From contig VICG01000009.1 in NCBI GenBank assembly GCA_008692225.1, forward strand, positions 1,798,001 to 1,862,000: a DNA stretch of 64,000 nt. The letters run 5' to 3'. The translations under genes and the position numbers were made by a program. How positions within the stretch are numbered: the first letter of the stretch is position 1; every line of letters begins with the position of its first letter. Of the stretch, positions 1 to 12,303 are shown piece by piece. The notes beneath the pieces were generated by a model. It had not been told where the DNA came from. It saw only the letters and a program-made list of their open reading frames with translations, and searched no databases. This DNA is from Monilinia fructicola (Eukaryota > Ascomycota > Leotiomycetes > Helotiales > Sclerotiniaceae).

Positions 1-48
1 TCCGTGTCCTCTTGAACATCATCAGTTTCAACTTACACAACCTTCAAC

Positions 49-765
49 ATGACTTTCCAACAAGAACTCAATTCTTGGTTATCTCCACCCCCCACTGACG
101 TCAAGTCGCCTCCAGAAATTAATTCCAAAGCTCCCTCATCCTCCAAACTTACATTTCCAAATACAAATGGAAAACCCACCATCATCACGTTCCTCAGACA
201 TTGCGGATGCCCAGTGAGTCTTGAAATCTTTACTTTTTACTAATCTCCTACTTTCTATCTACTTTCTTCAATCACGGCTCCGAATCATCTATAAATTCCT
301 CAAACCAAACCCCATAACCAGCATCACACCTAACCTTGCCCTCGCACCAGTTCGCCGAGAAAACCTTCCTCACCCTCCGCACCCTCGCCACCTCCCACCC
401 AAACATCCAATTCATAGCCCTCTCCCACTCCACCCAATCGTCCACCGATACCTGGCTGCAATCTATCGGCGGCGCCTCCCCATTCAAATCTCCAAGTGAT
501 AGTTGACTCGGATCGAGAAATCTACGCACAATGGGGTCTAGGAACCAGTTCTACCTGGCACATCCTCAATCCTTGGAGCATGTTTTCTGTATTCAAGCTC
601 GGGCGCGAAGAACAAATATGGAATAGACCTACGGAGAGTGGAAATCGGTGGCAGATGAGTGGGAGTTGGGTTGTGGATAAGGAGGGGATTGTGAAGGGGG
701 GTGGGGTGGCAAAGAGTGCGGATGATATTATGGATTTTGAGGAGGCGCTTAAGTTAGTTGAGTAG
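49..765 (+). CDS. Thioredoxin-fold AhpC/TSA-like (PRX-like) protein, frame broken once
   Basis: Two exons: 49-213 and 351-765, with intron 214-350 (GTGAGT donor, CACCAG acceptor, phase 0). Exon 1 ends at the motif RHCGCP and exon 2 continues FAEKTF, the usual cysteine region of the fungal AhpC/TSA-like redox family. Later blocks IVDSDREIYAQWGLG and NRPTESGNRWQMSGSW are typical of this family. The role is probably a thiol-based antioxidant or redox protein of the cytosol; the substrate is unknown. Odd point: exon 2 reads well from 351 to about 480, and from 481 on a different frame reads well (SNLQ then VIVDSD). The join is at a CCCC run (478-481), so the sequence has one base too many there. 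With that base ignored the length is divisible by 3 (192 aa). It could be a consensus error or a real null allele. The start is the first ATG, after an A-rich leader. Confidence 0.75.
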
Positions 766-1052
766 TTGGAGTAAAGTTTTTTTGACGCTGATGTTGTTCG
801 GGAAGAGGTTGTGATGACGATCCTTGGATTGTATTGCTTGTAGTACTTGTAAGATATGTTCAGATAGCTTGTTTAGAGAGGTTTCTTAAGTAGAATATGG
901 AAATAAACCCTAGATGTATGGATACTCATATTGTTCTATATCCAGAGAAGTTCTGATATGAAAGCTGTACATTGTCCCCTTCATGTCTATCATTGCTGAT
1001 TGAACCCCTATTTGGCATTCTGCACAGCAGCCGAATCCTATACACCACACAT

Positions 1053-2364
1053 TAGTCATTCCACTTCACACTAAACTGACTTGCTCTTAAGTCTTCCTTC
1101 TCTGTACCACCCGCGAATGAAACTTTACTCACCAAGTAAACCTGATAAAATCCCAACTTCCACTTCCCACCCTCTTGAACCAATACTGCACGACCAGCCC
1201 ATTCAACCTATCCATATATTAACACATCTATCTCTGTGCGGAGGGGAATGATACTTACCTCAGCCTTTCTCCCATCTCTCAAACCATACTACATTCAAAT
1301 CAAATTATCAGCATTCCATTCCACGAATATTTCCACCTCTACCTTCTCCCGCTTCTTCCTCGCCAGAAACCAAACGAAATCTAAAGAGAAGAGAGTAGAC
1401 TCACGGCCACAGTTCCAAACAGCATAACCTCATTAGAATCTTGTCCAAAAGGAAATATCTTGTGCGCCGTATGCAAGCGACTAGCTACCTTCTCCCACAT
1501 GGATTTTCTGAAGGCCAGGATTTCTGAAAAGGGAGGCAAGATTAGCTTCCCTTATTCTCTACTCTTGTTCTCTGATCCAATTCCTTCTCCTTCCTCCTTT
1601 GATCAGTTTCCGCATGTTGACTTTCCTCAAATATCAAAAACGAGAACGGTGCTCCTTCATCCCCAATATTCATTTCCCAAAGAGAAGCCCCAATACTCAC
1701 CCTCTTTCCCCTTAACCCTCTTGATTCCCATCACCAACTCTGCATCTTCAGCAAATTGATCCGCATACCTATACAGACGACGATTAGTTATAAGTTAAAT
1801 ATCCATGGACAAGTCACCCAATGACAAGGATTCAAAGAACAATCTCCGCTCTCCTAAGTCGTTCTCTTATCGTTCACGCACCACGGCCGGCCACTCAGAC
1901 CCCTCCCCAAGCACTGCATCTCAACCCGTCATACACAAGCCTTCCCAGGTTTCCATCCCTTCTCATTCCATATCCGCAAATACTCTCTCGCGTTATATAC
2001 ATCATATCCACGACCCACTACCCAGCCAACCCAACCCCAAACCCACAATCTCCCTCTCCCTCTCCCTTGGAGCTCCAACACCACCCCCATCTCAAAACCC
2101 TCCTCTCAGCCCCCGCTCCTCCCAAACACCAACCTCATCCACCCCATCCCCCTTCACCCAAAAGCCATCAAAACCCCCCAAAACTCACAAAAAGGAAAAA
2201 AAAAAAACAACCAAAAAAAAAAGAAAAAAGAAAAAAGAAACAACTCACTCCTCATGCCCCCCCTCCCTATCACTCAACCTATAAAACGCCTCAAAGAACT
2301 CCCTGATGCCCTCCTTCGCCTGAACCCCCGCTGGGTACGCCGACGCATAAGTATGAGATGACAT
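1053..2364 (-). CDS. SnoaL-like / NTF2-like small protein, six exons
   Basis: Assembled from short exons on the minus strand: 2364-2249, 1768-1701, 1523-1405, 1288-1259, 1207-1133 and 1076-1053. All junctions are GT-AG with GTGAGT or GTAAGT donors, and the sum is 432 bp (143 aa). The spliced protein shows the SnoaL_2 pattern: an N-terminal helix with EGIREFFEAFYRLSD, then YADQFAEDAELVMG, then RLHTAHKIFPFG, a beta strand VMLFGTVAYGLRDGRK, then VEWAGRAVL and WKLGFYQVYL. This fold covers small polyketide-cyclase-like and isomerase-like proteins as well as non-catalytic NTF2 relatives, so no reaction can be assigned. The last exon (ending FSVKWND) is the least certain; the other exons join in frame and match the expected domain order. 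It is convergent with the redox gene and downstream of pacC on the same strand. Confidence 0.72.
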
Positions 2365-3039
2365 GTCTTTTTTTTCCCCTTCAACGCTCTCTCTATCCTT
2401 TCTATCCCTGATATCCCTGCTATCTTTCTTCAATCCCTCAAAACGTATGACAGCGCAAGTTGAGATTCGTAAAAGATCGTATGAGACTGACCTATGGATA
2501 AGATTCAAAAAGGGCAGAGACGTTCTCAGAAAGGCAAAGGCAAACGGAGGCTTAAGAATCAAGTCACCAACAGTTGCTTATGACATGAAGTGGGGTTCTT
2601 CGGGGAGCTATGCGGAAATGTGGGGTCCCAGTGACATTTATCTTGGGCCCCGAGTAGATCTCACATCACATAATGCACAATATCACAAAGACCTGTTAGT
2701 GCCGTGTGACCTCAAAAGCAAGATAATCATAGAGTTAAGAATCCTATCATTCCAGTTTGCTGTACACGTGGGAATGATATATACTACACGCCATTCAATG
2801 AGAGGCAATTTCCATTTCATGAAGCGATTGCACCACTACCGTCTCCTATTTTGATCAAAGCAAGTAACCGATTAAGCAAGCAATGAAACTCAATACTCCC
2901 GGTCCACATCAGCGCCATTCAATTCCATTCCATTCCATTGAAGCCATAATCCATCCATCACCCTTGGTATAGCAAGCCAACGAGCATCCAAATAAACTCC
3001 AGCCATTCAATTTAACATCATGAAACTTAAACAAATCAA
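2365..3039. other. Spacer between the SnoaL-like gene start and the pacC stop
   Basis: This 675-bp stretch contains the 5' flank of the minus-strand SnoaL-like gene and the 3' flank of pacC. A poly-T/pyrimidine tract lies just upstream of the SnoaL start (2367-2440). I see no convincing gene; open frames here overlap the first exon of the SnoaL gene in other frames. Confidence 0.5.
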
Positions 3040-5148
3040 CTACTCGTCATCATCTGTTCTCAGAACCGGGTACAAACTCTCGGAGGGTTTCTCCTCGGTC
3101 TTTGTTGGAGTAACTTCTCTATCAGTGCCAGTCATAGAAACATCTTCTTCTTCTTCATCATCCTTCACATACTCTCCATTTTGCAGGCGTTCACTGACAT
3201 ATCTTCGGAGCGCTTCAATAACGCGAATGTTTTCGATCCACGCCTCTTCAGCTCTATCACGAGCGCTTTCACCGCTATCAATGGATCGATCAGCAGTAGG
3301 TGAGCTAACAGAAGATAGAGCTGGATCAATGTTATTTGCAACATCTGTCTTGATAGACTCGGGACGAGGAGTTGTTTCCTTTGGAGATGGAGTTGGGGAA
3401 CCAATAGTATCAGCTTCCATAGACTCGCGATATTGGCTAGAGCTGAGTCCACCGGAACTTCGTTGAAGTACACCACCAGAGTAGCGACGACGAAGATCAC
3501 TATCGAAGTTTGTACCAAGTGTGGAAGTGGGTGCAGTTGCTGAATGTTGTGGCGAATATCCAAGAGATACCGCTGGGAGATTTGGGTATGCACCAGTAGA
3601 TGCAGAGCTATGTCTGGAGATAGGAGACAATCCACTCGAGGACATGGGAGAATTGCTAGAGGTGTATGAGACTGAACTTGAGGAAGGTGTCAATGCTGGT
3701 GTACCAGATGAAACCGAATTAGATGAGTTAGTTTGGGTCATTGGTGCTGACGCATAGGAAGGAGAAACATGCGGTGGCATTGAGCCAATGTTGTGAATTT
3801 GAGTTTGTGGGGGCGAGTGACTTGGGCGGAAGTTGATACCTTGGTGAGTGTAATGAGCACCAGGCTGATGAATACCAGCAGCGGCAGCAGCATTTGAACT
3901 CTCATAGACTGTTGATTGCATTTGTTCCAAGAACTGATCAATGGAATTCAAATCATTTTTGGTCCTTAAGTTGGGTAAGGGAAGAGAGTATTGGTGTTGT
4001 GGCATGGGACCACCGTGACCATGACCACCATGACCTCCGTGACCATCAACTGGAACCAATTGAGGTGCTGAATGAATGTAGTCAGAAATACCTCCACCTG
4101 TACCGATAGGAATTCCTTGTAATTGCATCAATCTCTGATTGACTTGTTGATAAGAGTGTGCATCAATTTGACGACGCTTGGCAGCACCGAAGAAATCATT
4201 CAAGTTTTCGAAATTACGCTTTCTCTCGTCCCAGGCGGCATGTTGACCGAGATCGGGGTTATGAGACATCTGATAATAGCCTTGGCCTCCTCCATAAGAA
4301 GATGGTTGAGGAGGAGCAGGTGCATAATATCCATTATGAGCACCGTGATGCGAGTTTCCATATACTCCAGCAGAACCAGGGTGCATTGACGCATTGTGAT
4401 CATAATAACCCATAGGATTGGCTGCGAGGTTTTGCAAATTAGCAATCACTACATGAAGAGGTTAGAGTCAATTGTATGAACCAAGGCAACTCGCGCCCTT
4501 ACGTACCTTTACCACCGCCTTGTCTGTATCCTCCATTCGGACCACCAGGTTGTTCGGGCGATCTCAATAACACAGAATCATCGGCATGCGTCTGGGAGTA
4601 ATTGTTAGAAGAGCGGAAGAAATACACGCCAGTTCTCAATCTCACCTTGACATGCTTCTTCAAATCTTGAGGACGTTTGAATGCCTTTCCACAAAATTCA
4701 CATTTATGTGGTTTAAGTGGAACATGAACACGAATATGAGATGTAATATGATCGCGCTTGACAGTAGTAGTACGGCATGAATTCCAACCGCATGTGAGGT
4801 TTAAGTTATTGGTACTCTTTCTTCCGACATGCTTCTCGCAGATATGCTCCTTGAATTAACTGTTAGAACCATGACTTTGACTTTGGCTTTGAGTGATGTA
4901 ATGTTCAACGACATATGAACGGGACGGAGGGGTAAAAGAGAACGTACAAATAGAGATTCTGGAGTTGGACATCTTTCAGAACACTTTTCCCATTGACATA
5001 GTAAACTATCATCAGCTACGACATTCTGTTGAATTGATGCAGTAGCTGTGGTGGTATTGTCCGTGTTGGAACTCGAAGCTGTCGAGGCTTGTGCTTGTGC
5101 TGGTTGCTGCTGCTGCTGCTGCTGCTGTTGTTGGTCTTGGCTGGACAT
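3040..5148 (-). CDS. pacC: pH-response transcription factor PacC (Rim101 family)
   Basis: Four exons: 5148-4948, 4849-4646, 4591-4507 and 4448-3040; the sum is 1,899 bp (632 aa), a usual PacC length. An N-terminal polyglutamine tract (residues 5-15) is followed by three C2H2 fingers from about residue 51: finger 1 begins [10 protein letters not shown], finger 2 is in [21 protein letters not shown], finger 3 is in [17 protein letters not shown]. The C-terminal half holds the conserved block [19 protein letters not shown] before an acidic tail. PacC is the nuclear factor of alkaline-pH signalling. It is activated by proteolytic removal of its C-terminal region through the Pal pathway, and binds GCCARG to activate alkaline-expressed and repress acid-expressed genes. 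Upstream DNA carries a cluster of such sites, suggesting autoregulation. No frame breaks are seen. Confidence 0.96.
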
Positions 5149-5467
5149 TGTGAAGATGGATGGGTTGAAAAATCAACCAATGGTTGTTTGTCGCTTAATG
5201 GGAATTTCGTGGACTAACGATATTTGGAAATAGATGGATAATAAAAGTTATATGGGTCTTGCCCTCTGTCAACATGCAAAAGCTGACTTATGCGACTTAA
5301 AATATGATGGGAGGTGCAAAAATGATCAAAAGCTGATGAAAAATTAGAATGAAAGAAAAATCAAAGTCTAATCCTTTGATTTTTGTATCTCAAACAATGC
5401 TCCAAGCAAAGGGAGGATCTTGGTGCCTTCTTGTAAGAACGACGGAAAGACTGGGCGTGTGTCTAGT

Positions 5468-5710
5468 CTTGGCAAAATATCTTGGCAAGCGAATTGAGTT
5501 TAGCTTCCACTCCTAGCCTCTTGGCATTCCACTCGGATCAAACTTGAGCGTATTGTTTGATTGGTCTCAATATTCTTGGCATGTATGAAAAAGAACATGT
5601 GTGAGATTCTTTTATTAATGCAGTCAAAATTGCCAATGCTTTCCCTCACCCTTTTACATCCAAGAGATTGCGCCCCGAGGCCAAGCTCGGAGAAACTTGG
5701 CTCTCTTGGC
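5468..5710. promoter_or_regulatory. Cluster of seven PacC-type GCCAAG/CTTGGC sites upstream of pacC
   Basis: Exact hexamers CTTGGC at 5468, 5481, 5520, 5575, 5696 and 5705, and GCCAAG at 5680, lie 320-560 bp upstream of the pacC start. These match the known PacC core GCCARG. Chance expectation is about one such word (either strand, both R choices) per kb, so seven in 243 bp is a strong excess. Inferred role: PacC binding to its own promoter. Confidence 0.7.
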
Positions 5711-8382
5711 TCTTTGCAGTCTCTTGGTATTTGGGCTGTGTTGTTCTTCTCCTTCTATTGTACGAGGGCAGGAAGGAAGGATGGATCCATGATATATGGC
5801 TCTCATCATTTCCTTGATAATTGCTTGCTTCCTCCTCTTCCAGGTTTGCACTACACTTTCAGATCGAACCAAAGACGGATGATGGATGATAGATGATAAG
5901 ATAGCTGGAGACACAAACAACTCTACCAGCGAATGATTACAAAGGTGGACATGAGAGTCATTGAATGCTGACTAATAGAGAGTCTAAAAGCTACAACTGA
6001 CAAGGTGATTGATTGACAGTAAAACTAATTTAATACGATTTTACGACGATTAAATTGGAGGCGTTATACTTTTTGTGTCTAATGGCTAAGGACAGACAGG
6101 TATTGGATACATTCATTCTTCGCTTAGGAAAAGGAAGGAGATACAGTACGTCTTGGACATAGGTAGATAGGTAGGTAGGGAGGGAGGTAGGGAGGTAGGG
6201 AGGTAGATAGGTAGGTATTGGATATATTGGACATTTATTATTTTGTATATTGAACATATTGGACTTGGAGGATAGTGAATATATTACCTAGGTAATCTTA
6301 CCTAGGCACCTAGGTACTTTGATACTTTGATACTGACTGGTCAATATCCGAAGTACGTACAGTACTATGCAGTCAACTTCCCCTCAGTCCATCTCCTCAC
6401 CTCCTTTGCATCTTACTGTATTATTCACTAGTGCATCCATGGATGTCAAGTATACATACAAGTACATTATAAGCATTCATATTTGTGTTAGCCATATCAT
6501 CCGTCACCTAATCAGTAGCACAATAGATGCTCATATCATATCAGATCATGTCACTTACTCGTATATTGATAGACACATCAAAGATTCCCGTTACCACATC
6601 CTTTATGAAACTTTGGGAAAGCCAGTTAAATCCTTGCGTACCACCCACGTTCTCACCCATAAGGTAGTACCAAAAGATAAAGACAAGACGGCAAAGGATA
6701 TAAACAATATGTCCGTTGTTTATCGATCTCCGAGCTTTAATTTATGCGGGGGTGGGATGATGGCTGATCCTTTTTTTGGCTTTAAAAGATCAGCTTGTTA
6801 TTACTCTATACTATTATTAAAATGAATATGAATTCATGTAATAATAATAAAAATACCTCGATGATTAAATTAACGATGTATTTATTATATTTATTATATT
6901 TATTATATTTTATTTATATTTATTATATTATATTATATTTATTATATTTATTATATTTATTATATTTATTATATTTATTATATTTATTATATTTATTATA
7001 TTATTATATTTACTATATTTATTATATTGATTATATTGATTATATCGATTACACTTATTATACTTACTTAACTTCGATTAAATCATATCGCATTATAACT
7101 ATAAATACTCGAGTATGACAGTATGAACATCTATCTACACCTACACCTACGTACGTTTATGAAAAGCATTTAGGCTAAAGTAGACGTTCTCTCCCGTAAA
7201 TCCTGATCTACTCGTACTACTCTTCTTATGTTGCTACTCTCATGTTGGTCACACTACTACTTCGTACTCACTACGCGGTACAAAGTTGCAGAGTATCATC
7301 CATCAATCATTGAAAGCTGCCCAGCCCTTGGCCACCCACATTCTTTTCCTCTTTCCGCCCATCAACCAAGCTTTTCCACTCTGATGCCAATTTGTTGCTA
7401 CTGCATTCTTATTTCGCAATACCTTTGATTGTCCAACTGTCTAATTACTAACTAGGTATACCATCACGATACATTCATTACTGGCCAATGGAGACGAGTT
7501 TTAAATATCACATGTCCCCTAGTAACCCGACGGATGAAATCACTCACTCATCAACAACCGTTTATCCAAAGATTACACACTCACAGTATTCGTATACGGA
7601 TTCCCTAGATTAAGCACACTTTAGCGAATTGTCAAAAGGTTCCAAGTATTTACAGTACTACTTAAGAACGAACCATTTTATATTTATATCATTTTTTGTT
7701 CTATTCCATAAACATCTTATGAAAAACATCAAATATCCATACTTATATTGAAAAGCTTACAATCATTGAATATTGTGTTCCGTAGACTGTGGCTTTATGA
7801 TGCATTTTGATTAAAATTTCAAATGCGCATCGAAATTCTACGGAGGAGAAAAGACTTTCAATATTTCGAATGGCAATAGATTCTAGAAATTATCAACTGG
7901 TGAGGCAATTTAGAAGCGTTCTTCCTAATTTCTACCTTTTAATAAGGGTTCAAAGGATGCATTAGCCCCTGTTGGTCTGATCGCATTTTGTAAACAAATC
8001 CGATGCTCCTCACATCGCTTTCGCGAGTCATTTTGTTTGTACGTATAAAGCTGTATGAGTCATCGGCCGAGCTGAGACGAAAGGCGCTCCTTTCTCTCTC
8101 AGAGGGTCTAAGATGATGACTCTTCTTCCTACAACAACAATTAATCTTCAGATCATGGAGAGAGGCAGGCAGCTTGAATGTAGGAAAGGTAACCTCATTA
8201 CTCAGTATATACTTTCAAAGTGTTCAAAAGATATCTCTCGTTCCATCAGCAAATGCTAACCACATTCACAAGTTGCTTCTCTTTTCTGCTGCAGTCAAAT
8301 AATATCCACTTCACACAAGCATCACCTCCATCAGCCCAGGTTGTTCTAATTTCGTACATCTAGAGCTAATATTATCTTCCTT
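5711..8382. other. Intergenic, pacC upstream flank with simple repeats
   Basis: No gene recognised. Contents: GGTA/GGGA tandem tracts at about 6160-6215, two ACCTAGGT words (6286 and 6308), a long TTATATTTA-type array (6881-7045), and unique AT-moderate sequence from 7100 to 8380 without a convincing frame. An open frame at 6367-6825 has low-complexity composition and no family features. Confidence 0.5.
6881..7045. repeat. (TTATATTTA)-type AT microsatellite
   Basis: Tandem TTATATTTA units, nearly perfect over about 110 bp, degrading at the right end to TTATATTGA and then TTATATCGA. No coding meaning: an open frame across it reads as a Tyr/Leu repeat, YLLYLLYLL. Confidence 0.85.
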
Positions 8383-8816
8383 ATGGCGGGAGACACCAGC
8401 AACGAAGACCTCATCTGTGTGCAATACCTCCAAGACTACTTCCACGTACCAACTACCGACTGGTGGAATGAAGCCAAAGTGGCCTTTCAAACACCAAAGA
8501 ACCTTCTGAAGTTTGAACCCACGTTCAGCGGGTCTAGAAGCGACCCTGAGAGCCAAGAAGGGGACATTCCAAGCGCTTGTCTTGCTCGCCTTGGCGCTCT
8601 CCCAAAGCTTATTTGTGTTGCTACAGGTAGCCATGCCTTGGGGGGTTGACCGCCAGACATGAAACTTTAGAGTGCGTGGTTTTTGGGACTATCTCGGCAA
8701 GTCTATTTGTTGAAGTGTTTTGGGAATTGATTCAGAAATCTCAAGATGAGAACCCTGAAGAGGACATCATCGCGTCTTCGATTCGCCCAAGGGTACACCC
8801 GGTGTTTGCTGTTTGA
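8383..8816 (+). CDS. Unrecognised two-exon reading frame (possible gene or gene relic)
   Basis: Exon 8383-8626 joins exon 8671-8816 through a 44-bp GT-AG intron (GTAGCC donor, CTTTAG acceptor), giving an intact 129-aa frame. It contains DLICVQYLQDYFHVPTTDWW and, after the junction, CVVFGTISASLFVEVFWELI. The residue mix looks like real protein rather than repeat-derived frame, but I do not recognise the family. More coding-like fragments follow on the same strand: one ends at a GTAAGC donor near 9077 (LLWVTDFAQ), and one at about 9606-9816 is split by an intron (HEDEYLT, then LTQWTTIYEFYNLQ). These could be further exons of one larger gene or parts of a decayed one. The start codon is the first ATG and is uncertain. 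Confidence 0.35.
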
Positions 8817-11307
8817 ATCAACAACCTTCTTCTCGAAATTAATCATGTTTGTTGTGGAAAGTTTGTTAGGGCAATGTATGTGTTGAGCTCTAGTCCCTTC
8901 TCAGACGTTTTAGCGATAGGATCTTCATCAAAGTGATTTCAAACGGCGTTGCTGATATCTCGAGGAGTTATGGCGAAATGCCGAAGAATATCCATCCCTT
9001 TCACAGCCCTTCAAGACTGTGAGGCGTGGTCCTCCAAGCAAGCTATCAGACTTCTTTGGGTGACCGATTTCGCTCAGTTGTAAGCTTTTTATCCATTTCA
9101 ATTTGGCCATGTCATCCGCTTTTAGTTATTAGCCATATGATATACTTTTCCCGCAAATGCGAGGTAGAGTTGCTAGTCTGGCATCTACATAGTCGGAATA
9201 GGAAATGCTTTGCCCCTTGCCTATCACTATTTCAGATCCTGGGCAACCCTTCAAGGACGTTATGGAAGGTTGGATGTCGGAGGTCTGACTTCTTACCATC
9301 ATTGCCCTTTTCCGGGATTCATTATCAGCGAACTATGAAACACATTTTGTGTGAAACAATGGCCCAGAAACTCATGATCAAAGACAGGAGGATTCAATAA
9401 TAGCGTCCCGATCATCTAACACTGGACAGGAATCATCCAAAGAAGAAAATCTCAATTTTGAGACTATAATCCGTAAAAATTTTGGTATGTAGGTCGGATG
9501 GACGTCCATCTGAACGAATCGACTCAAAATTTTCAAGCACTATGGAGTGAATTCAGAAGTCAACAGTCATGCAGGTGAACTGGAATGTGGCAATGGGTTT
9601 TTTTTAACGATCACGAGGATGAATATCTAACCGAGTGAGTTCTAATCCTCCCATCCCAACACGAGAATACTAACCCTTCACCACAGTAACCAACTAACAC
9701 AATGGACCACCATCTACGAGTTCTACAACCTTCAAAGTGTAGACCGATCATCCTTTGAACTCATGCATACTAAATTTAATATCATGAACTCGATCATCAA
9801 GAGCAGACCAGAATAAAGATGGCAATATTTTTCATCCTAACACAATCTACTTGCTCGGATAAATCAACAATCTCTATCCAACTGGATGGAATTTAGTAAC
9901 ATATCGAGATGGATTTCGTTGTTCTTGCATTTCATCTTTAGAATACGGGAGATGATTGAACATGGTGAAGAATAAGTTGGGAGACCTCAAAACCGGTAAG
10001 TCGAAGATCCACCATCTCCAACCTCCCAGTCAGTAATTGTTATTAACAACCAACCCCAGCTCTGAGAAACCTTACACCTACATCCCCATTCCAACTCAAC
10101 ATCCTCCACTTTTGGCCTTAGATATTACTTGAACAAGACGCCTTCACCTCCTCCCCCTTTGCAGAAGCACATTTTCTCATCAGAACAAAACCCTCATCCA
10201 ACAGACCTCCCCCAAATAAACCCACAAACCCCCTCACCCCACCCTCACCCTCACCCTCAACTTCTGGCTCTTCTACTCCCCCAAAAAATCTCACTCCCCC
10301 ATCCCAAAATAGCCACCTGTCTATCCTACACGCAACACCATCCACATTTCTCCCCAAACCATCAACCACCTCCACCCCAACACCCACAATTTCCTTCCCC
10401 CCCCCTTCCCTCCACCAAAAATCCTCTTACCAACCCCAAATCATCCATGACCCTTCAACCCTAATCCAGCGCAACCCAACCACACATCCATCCTTTCACA
10501 CAATCCATAGGCTTACAATGCAAAGCTCCACGGCCCACAGACCCGACACCAAACCCCAAACCTCAAAACCCAACCCCAAAAAACAAAACCCGAGAATAAA
10601 CCCTTCCCCACCCCCCTAAACCAAATCATCAAACCCGACAAAGAAAGAATCTCCAACTCACGGAGCGCCAAAAACAAAAAGAAAAACAAAAACAAAAACA
10701 AGAAAGAGAAAGAGAAAAGGAAAAAGAAGCAAAAAATTCCCCATGAACAAACATAGGTAGGCAGATAATAAGCCATCCCAAAACTCTCAACATCAAAAAC
10801 ACACCATCAAGCCAAACACCACACATAACATAAATATCCAGACATCGGACAGGATACATTGCGCAATGAGGTGAGCATTCTCCATTCTCCATTCAACATC
10901 CTAACCACAACATCCCACATCAGCAATCCCTCCCTTGCATTCCCCTCCATCCCCCCCCAACACCTCGTACCCCTACACATCACAACCCCCCCCCGGCATC
11001 CCAATCCACATCCACATCCTCCAATTGCATGCGTGCAAGTTCATCCCACACATTCTCACTTATCTCCATCTTAGTCTCACGTCGACCGTCAATGGTCGAC
11101 CGTCCTATCTCACGTTAACTGTATATTATTCTGTATCTCGCTTGTATAGATATATATATACATGCATATAGAGAGGGAGAAAGAGAGCGGGGGGTGGGGG
11201 GCAAGGAGGGAGAGATACACACACACACACACACACATATACATACGCCGTTCATCCGTTTGTGCGTTTGTCCGTTTGTGCGTTTGTATAGTTAGATAGT
11301 TGTTTAA

Positions 11308-11410
11308 GTAGGCAGGTAGGTAGGCAGGTAGGTAGGCAGGTAGGTAGGTAGGTAGGTAGGTAGGTAGGTAGGTAGGTAGGTAGGTAGGTAGGTAGGTAGC
11401 TAGCTAGCTA
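11308..11410. repeat. (GTAG)n / (GCAG) tetranucleotide array
   Basis: About 100 bp of GTAG units, with some GCAG variants at the left end and (GCTA) units at the right end. It is perfect over most of its length and lies in non-coding DNA. Confidence 0.9.
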
Positions 11411-11831
11411 GCTAACAAGCTATTGCTAGCTAAAAAGCTATTGCTAGCACATGAATAAATAAACAAATCAAAGAAACCAACAAACCAGCCAACAAACCAG
11501 CCAACAAACAAACAAACCTTCATAACCAAATCCCTTCATGTATCCATCCCTCTCTCCCTCCACCCCACCCCCATACCAAACCAAACCAAACCAAAGTATG
11601 CCCTCCAAACCAAGCGGGTAACTCAACTCCAACTCCAACTCACCTCACCTCACCTCACCTCACCTCACCTCAACTCCAACCAATATCAAATTCCCAAATT
11701 CCCAAATTCCCAAAAGAGACACCAGAGACACTAGTCACGATCCCCCTGTAGATAAACCATAATCATCATCATCATAACCGTCACAATCATACCTAGTCAT
11801 CCATCATCCATACCATCCTATCCACTGATTC

Positions 11832-11918
11832 GTCATTGCCATTGCCATTGCCATTGCCATTGCCATTGTCATTGCCATTGCCATTGCCATTGCCATTGCC
11901 ATTGTCATTGTCATTGTA
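11832..11918. repeat. (CCATTG)n hexanucleotide array
   Basis: About 14 units of CATTGC with three CATTGT variants. The unit is a multiple of three, so it stays open in several frames and gives a spurious Asn/Gly-rich frame on the minus strand. Confidence 0.9.
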
Positions 11919-12303
11919 ATTGAGCCACCACCACCACCTGGCTGGCTTCATATCTACTTTGTACTGTACACAACAATGACACAACCACGCACATCCACAT
12001 ACACATAAATTCCAATCAGCGATGGGCGACCACCCTACCCTACGCAAATCACCCCACCCCACCCATAATCATACAACATCAGCACCAAGGGCTGAAGATG
12101 AGCACTATAGATTACAAAAAACACCACAAGTTCATGATCCATTGCCTTCCTTGCATTCATTCCCAAAATCCATAGTATTGTCGGGCCATAAACTCCATAT
12201 TACATTAGTTAGTGAGCCAGCCAGCCAACCAACCAGGCGCCCACAACTGATCCACCCACCCTCTCACTTTTTCCTTCCCCTAGCATTGATGACCTCTCCC
12301 TTC

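Larger units (their letters stand above)
8817..12303. other. Mostly non-coding: coding-like fragments, then simple-repeat DNA
   Basis: From 8900 to about 9980 there are short plus-strand fragments with coding-like composition and plausible splice sites, but no complete gene could be built. From 10100 to 11000 the plus strand is C-rich and low in complexity, with spurious Pro/His-rich frames. From 11210 to 11920 there are tandem repeats: (AC)n at about 11216-11237, a GTAG array, CACCT and CCAAA repeats, and a CCATTG array. The 12.0-12.3 kb part is the 3' flank of the ING gene. Confidence 0.5.

Noticed and set aside
1805..2306. Two overlapping Pro/Ser/Lys-rich frames on +
   Set aside because: They lie antisense to the first intron and first exon of the SnoaL-like gene and have low complexity.
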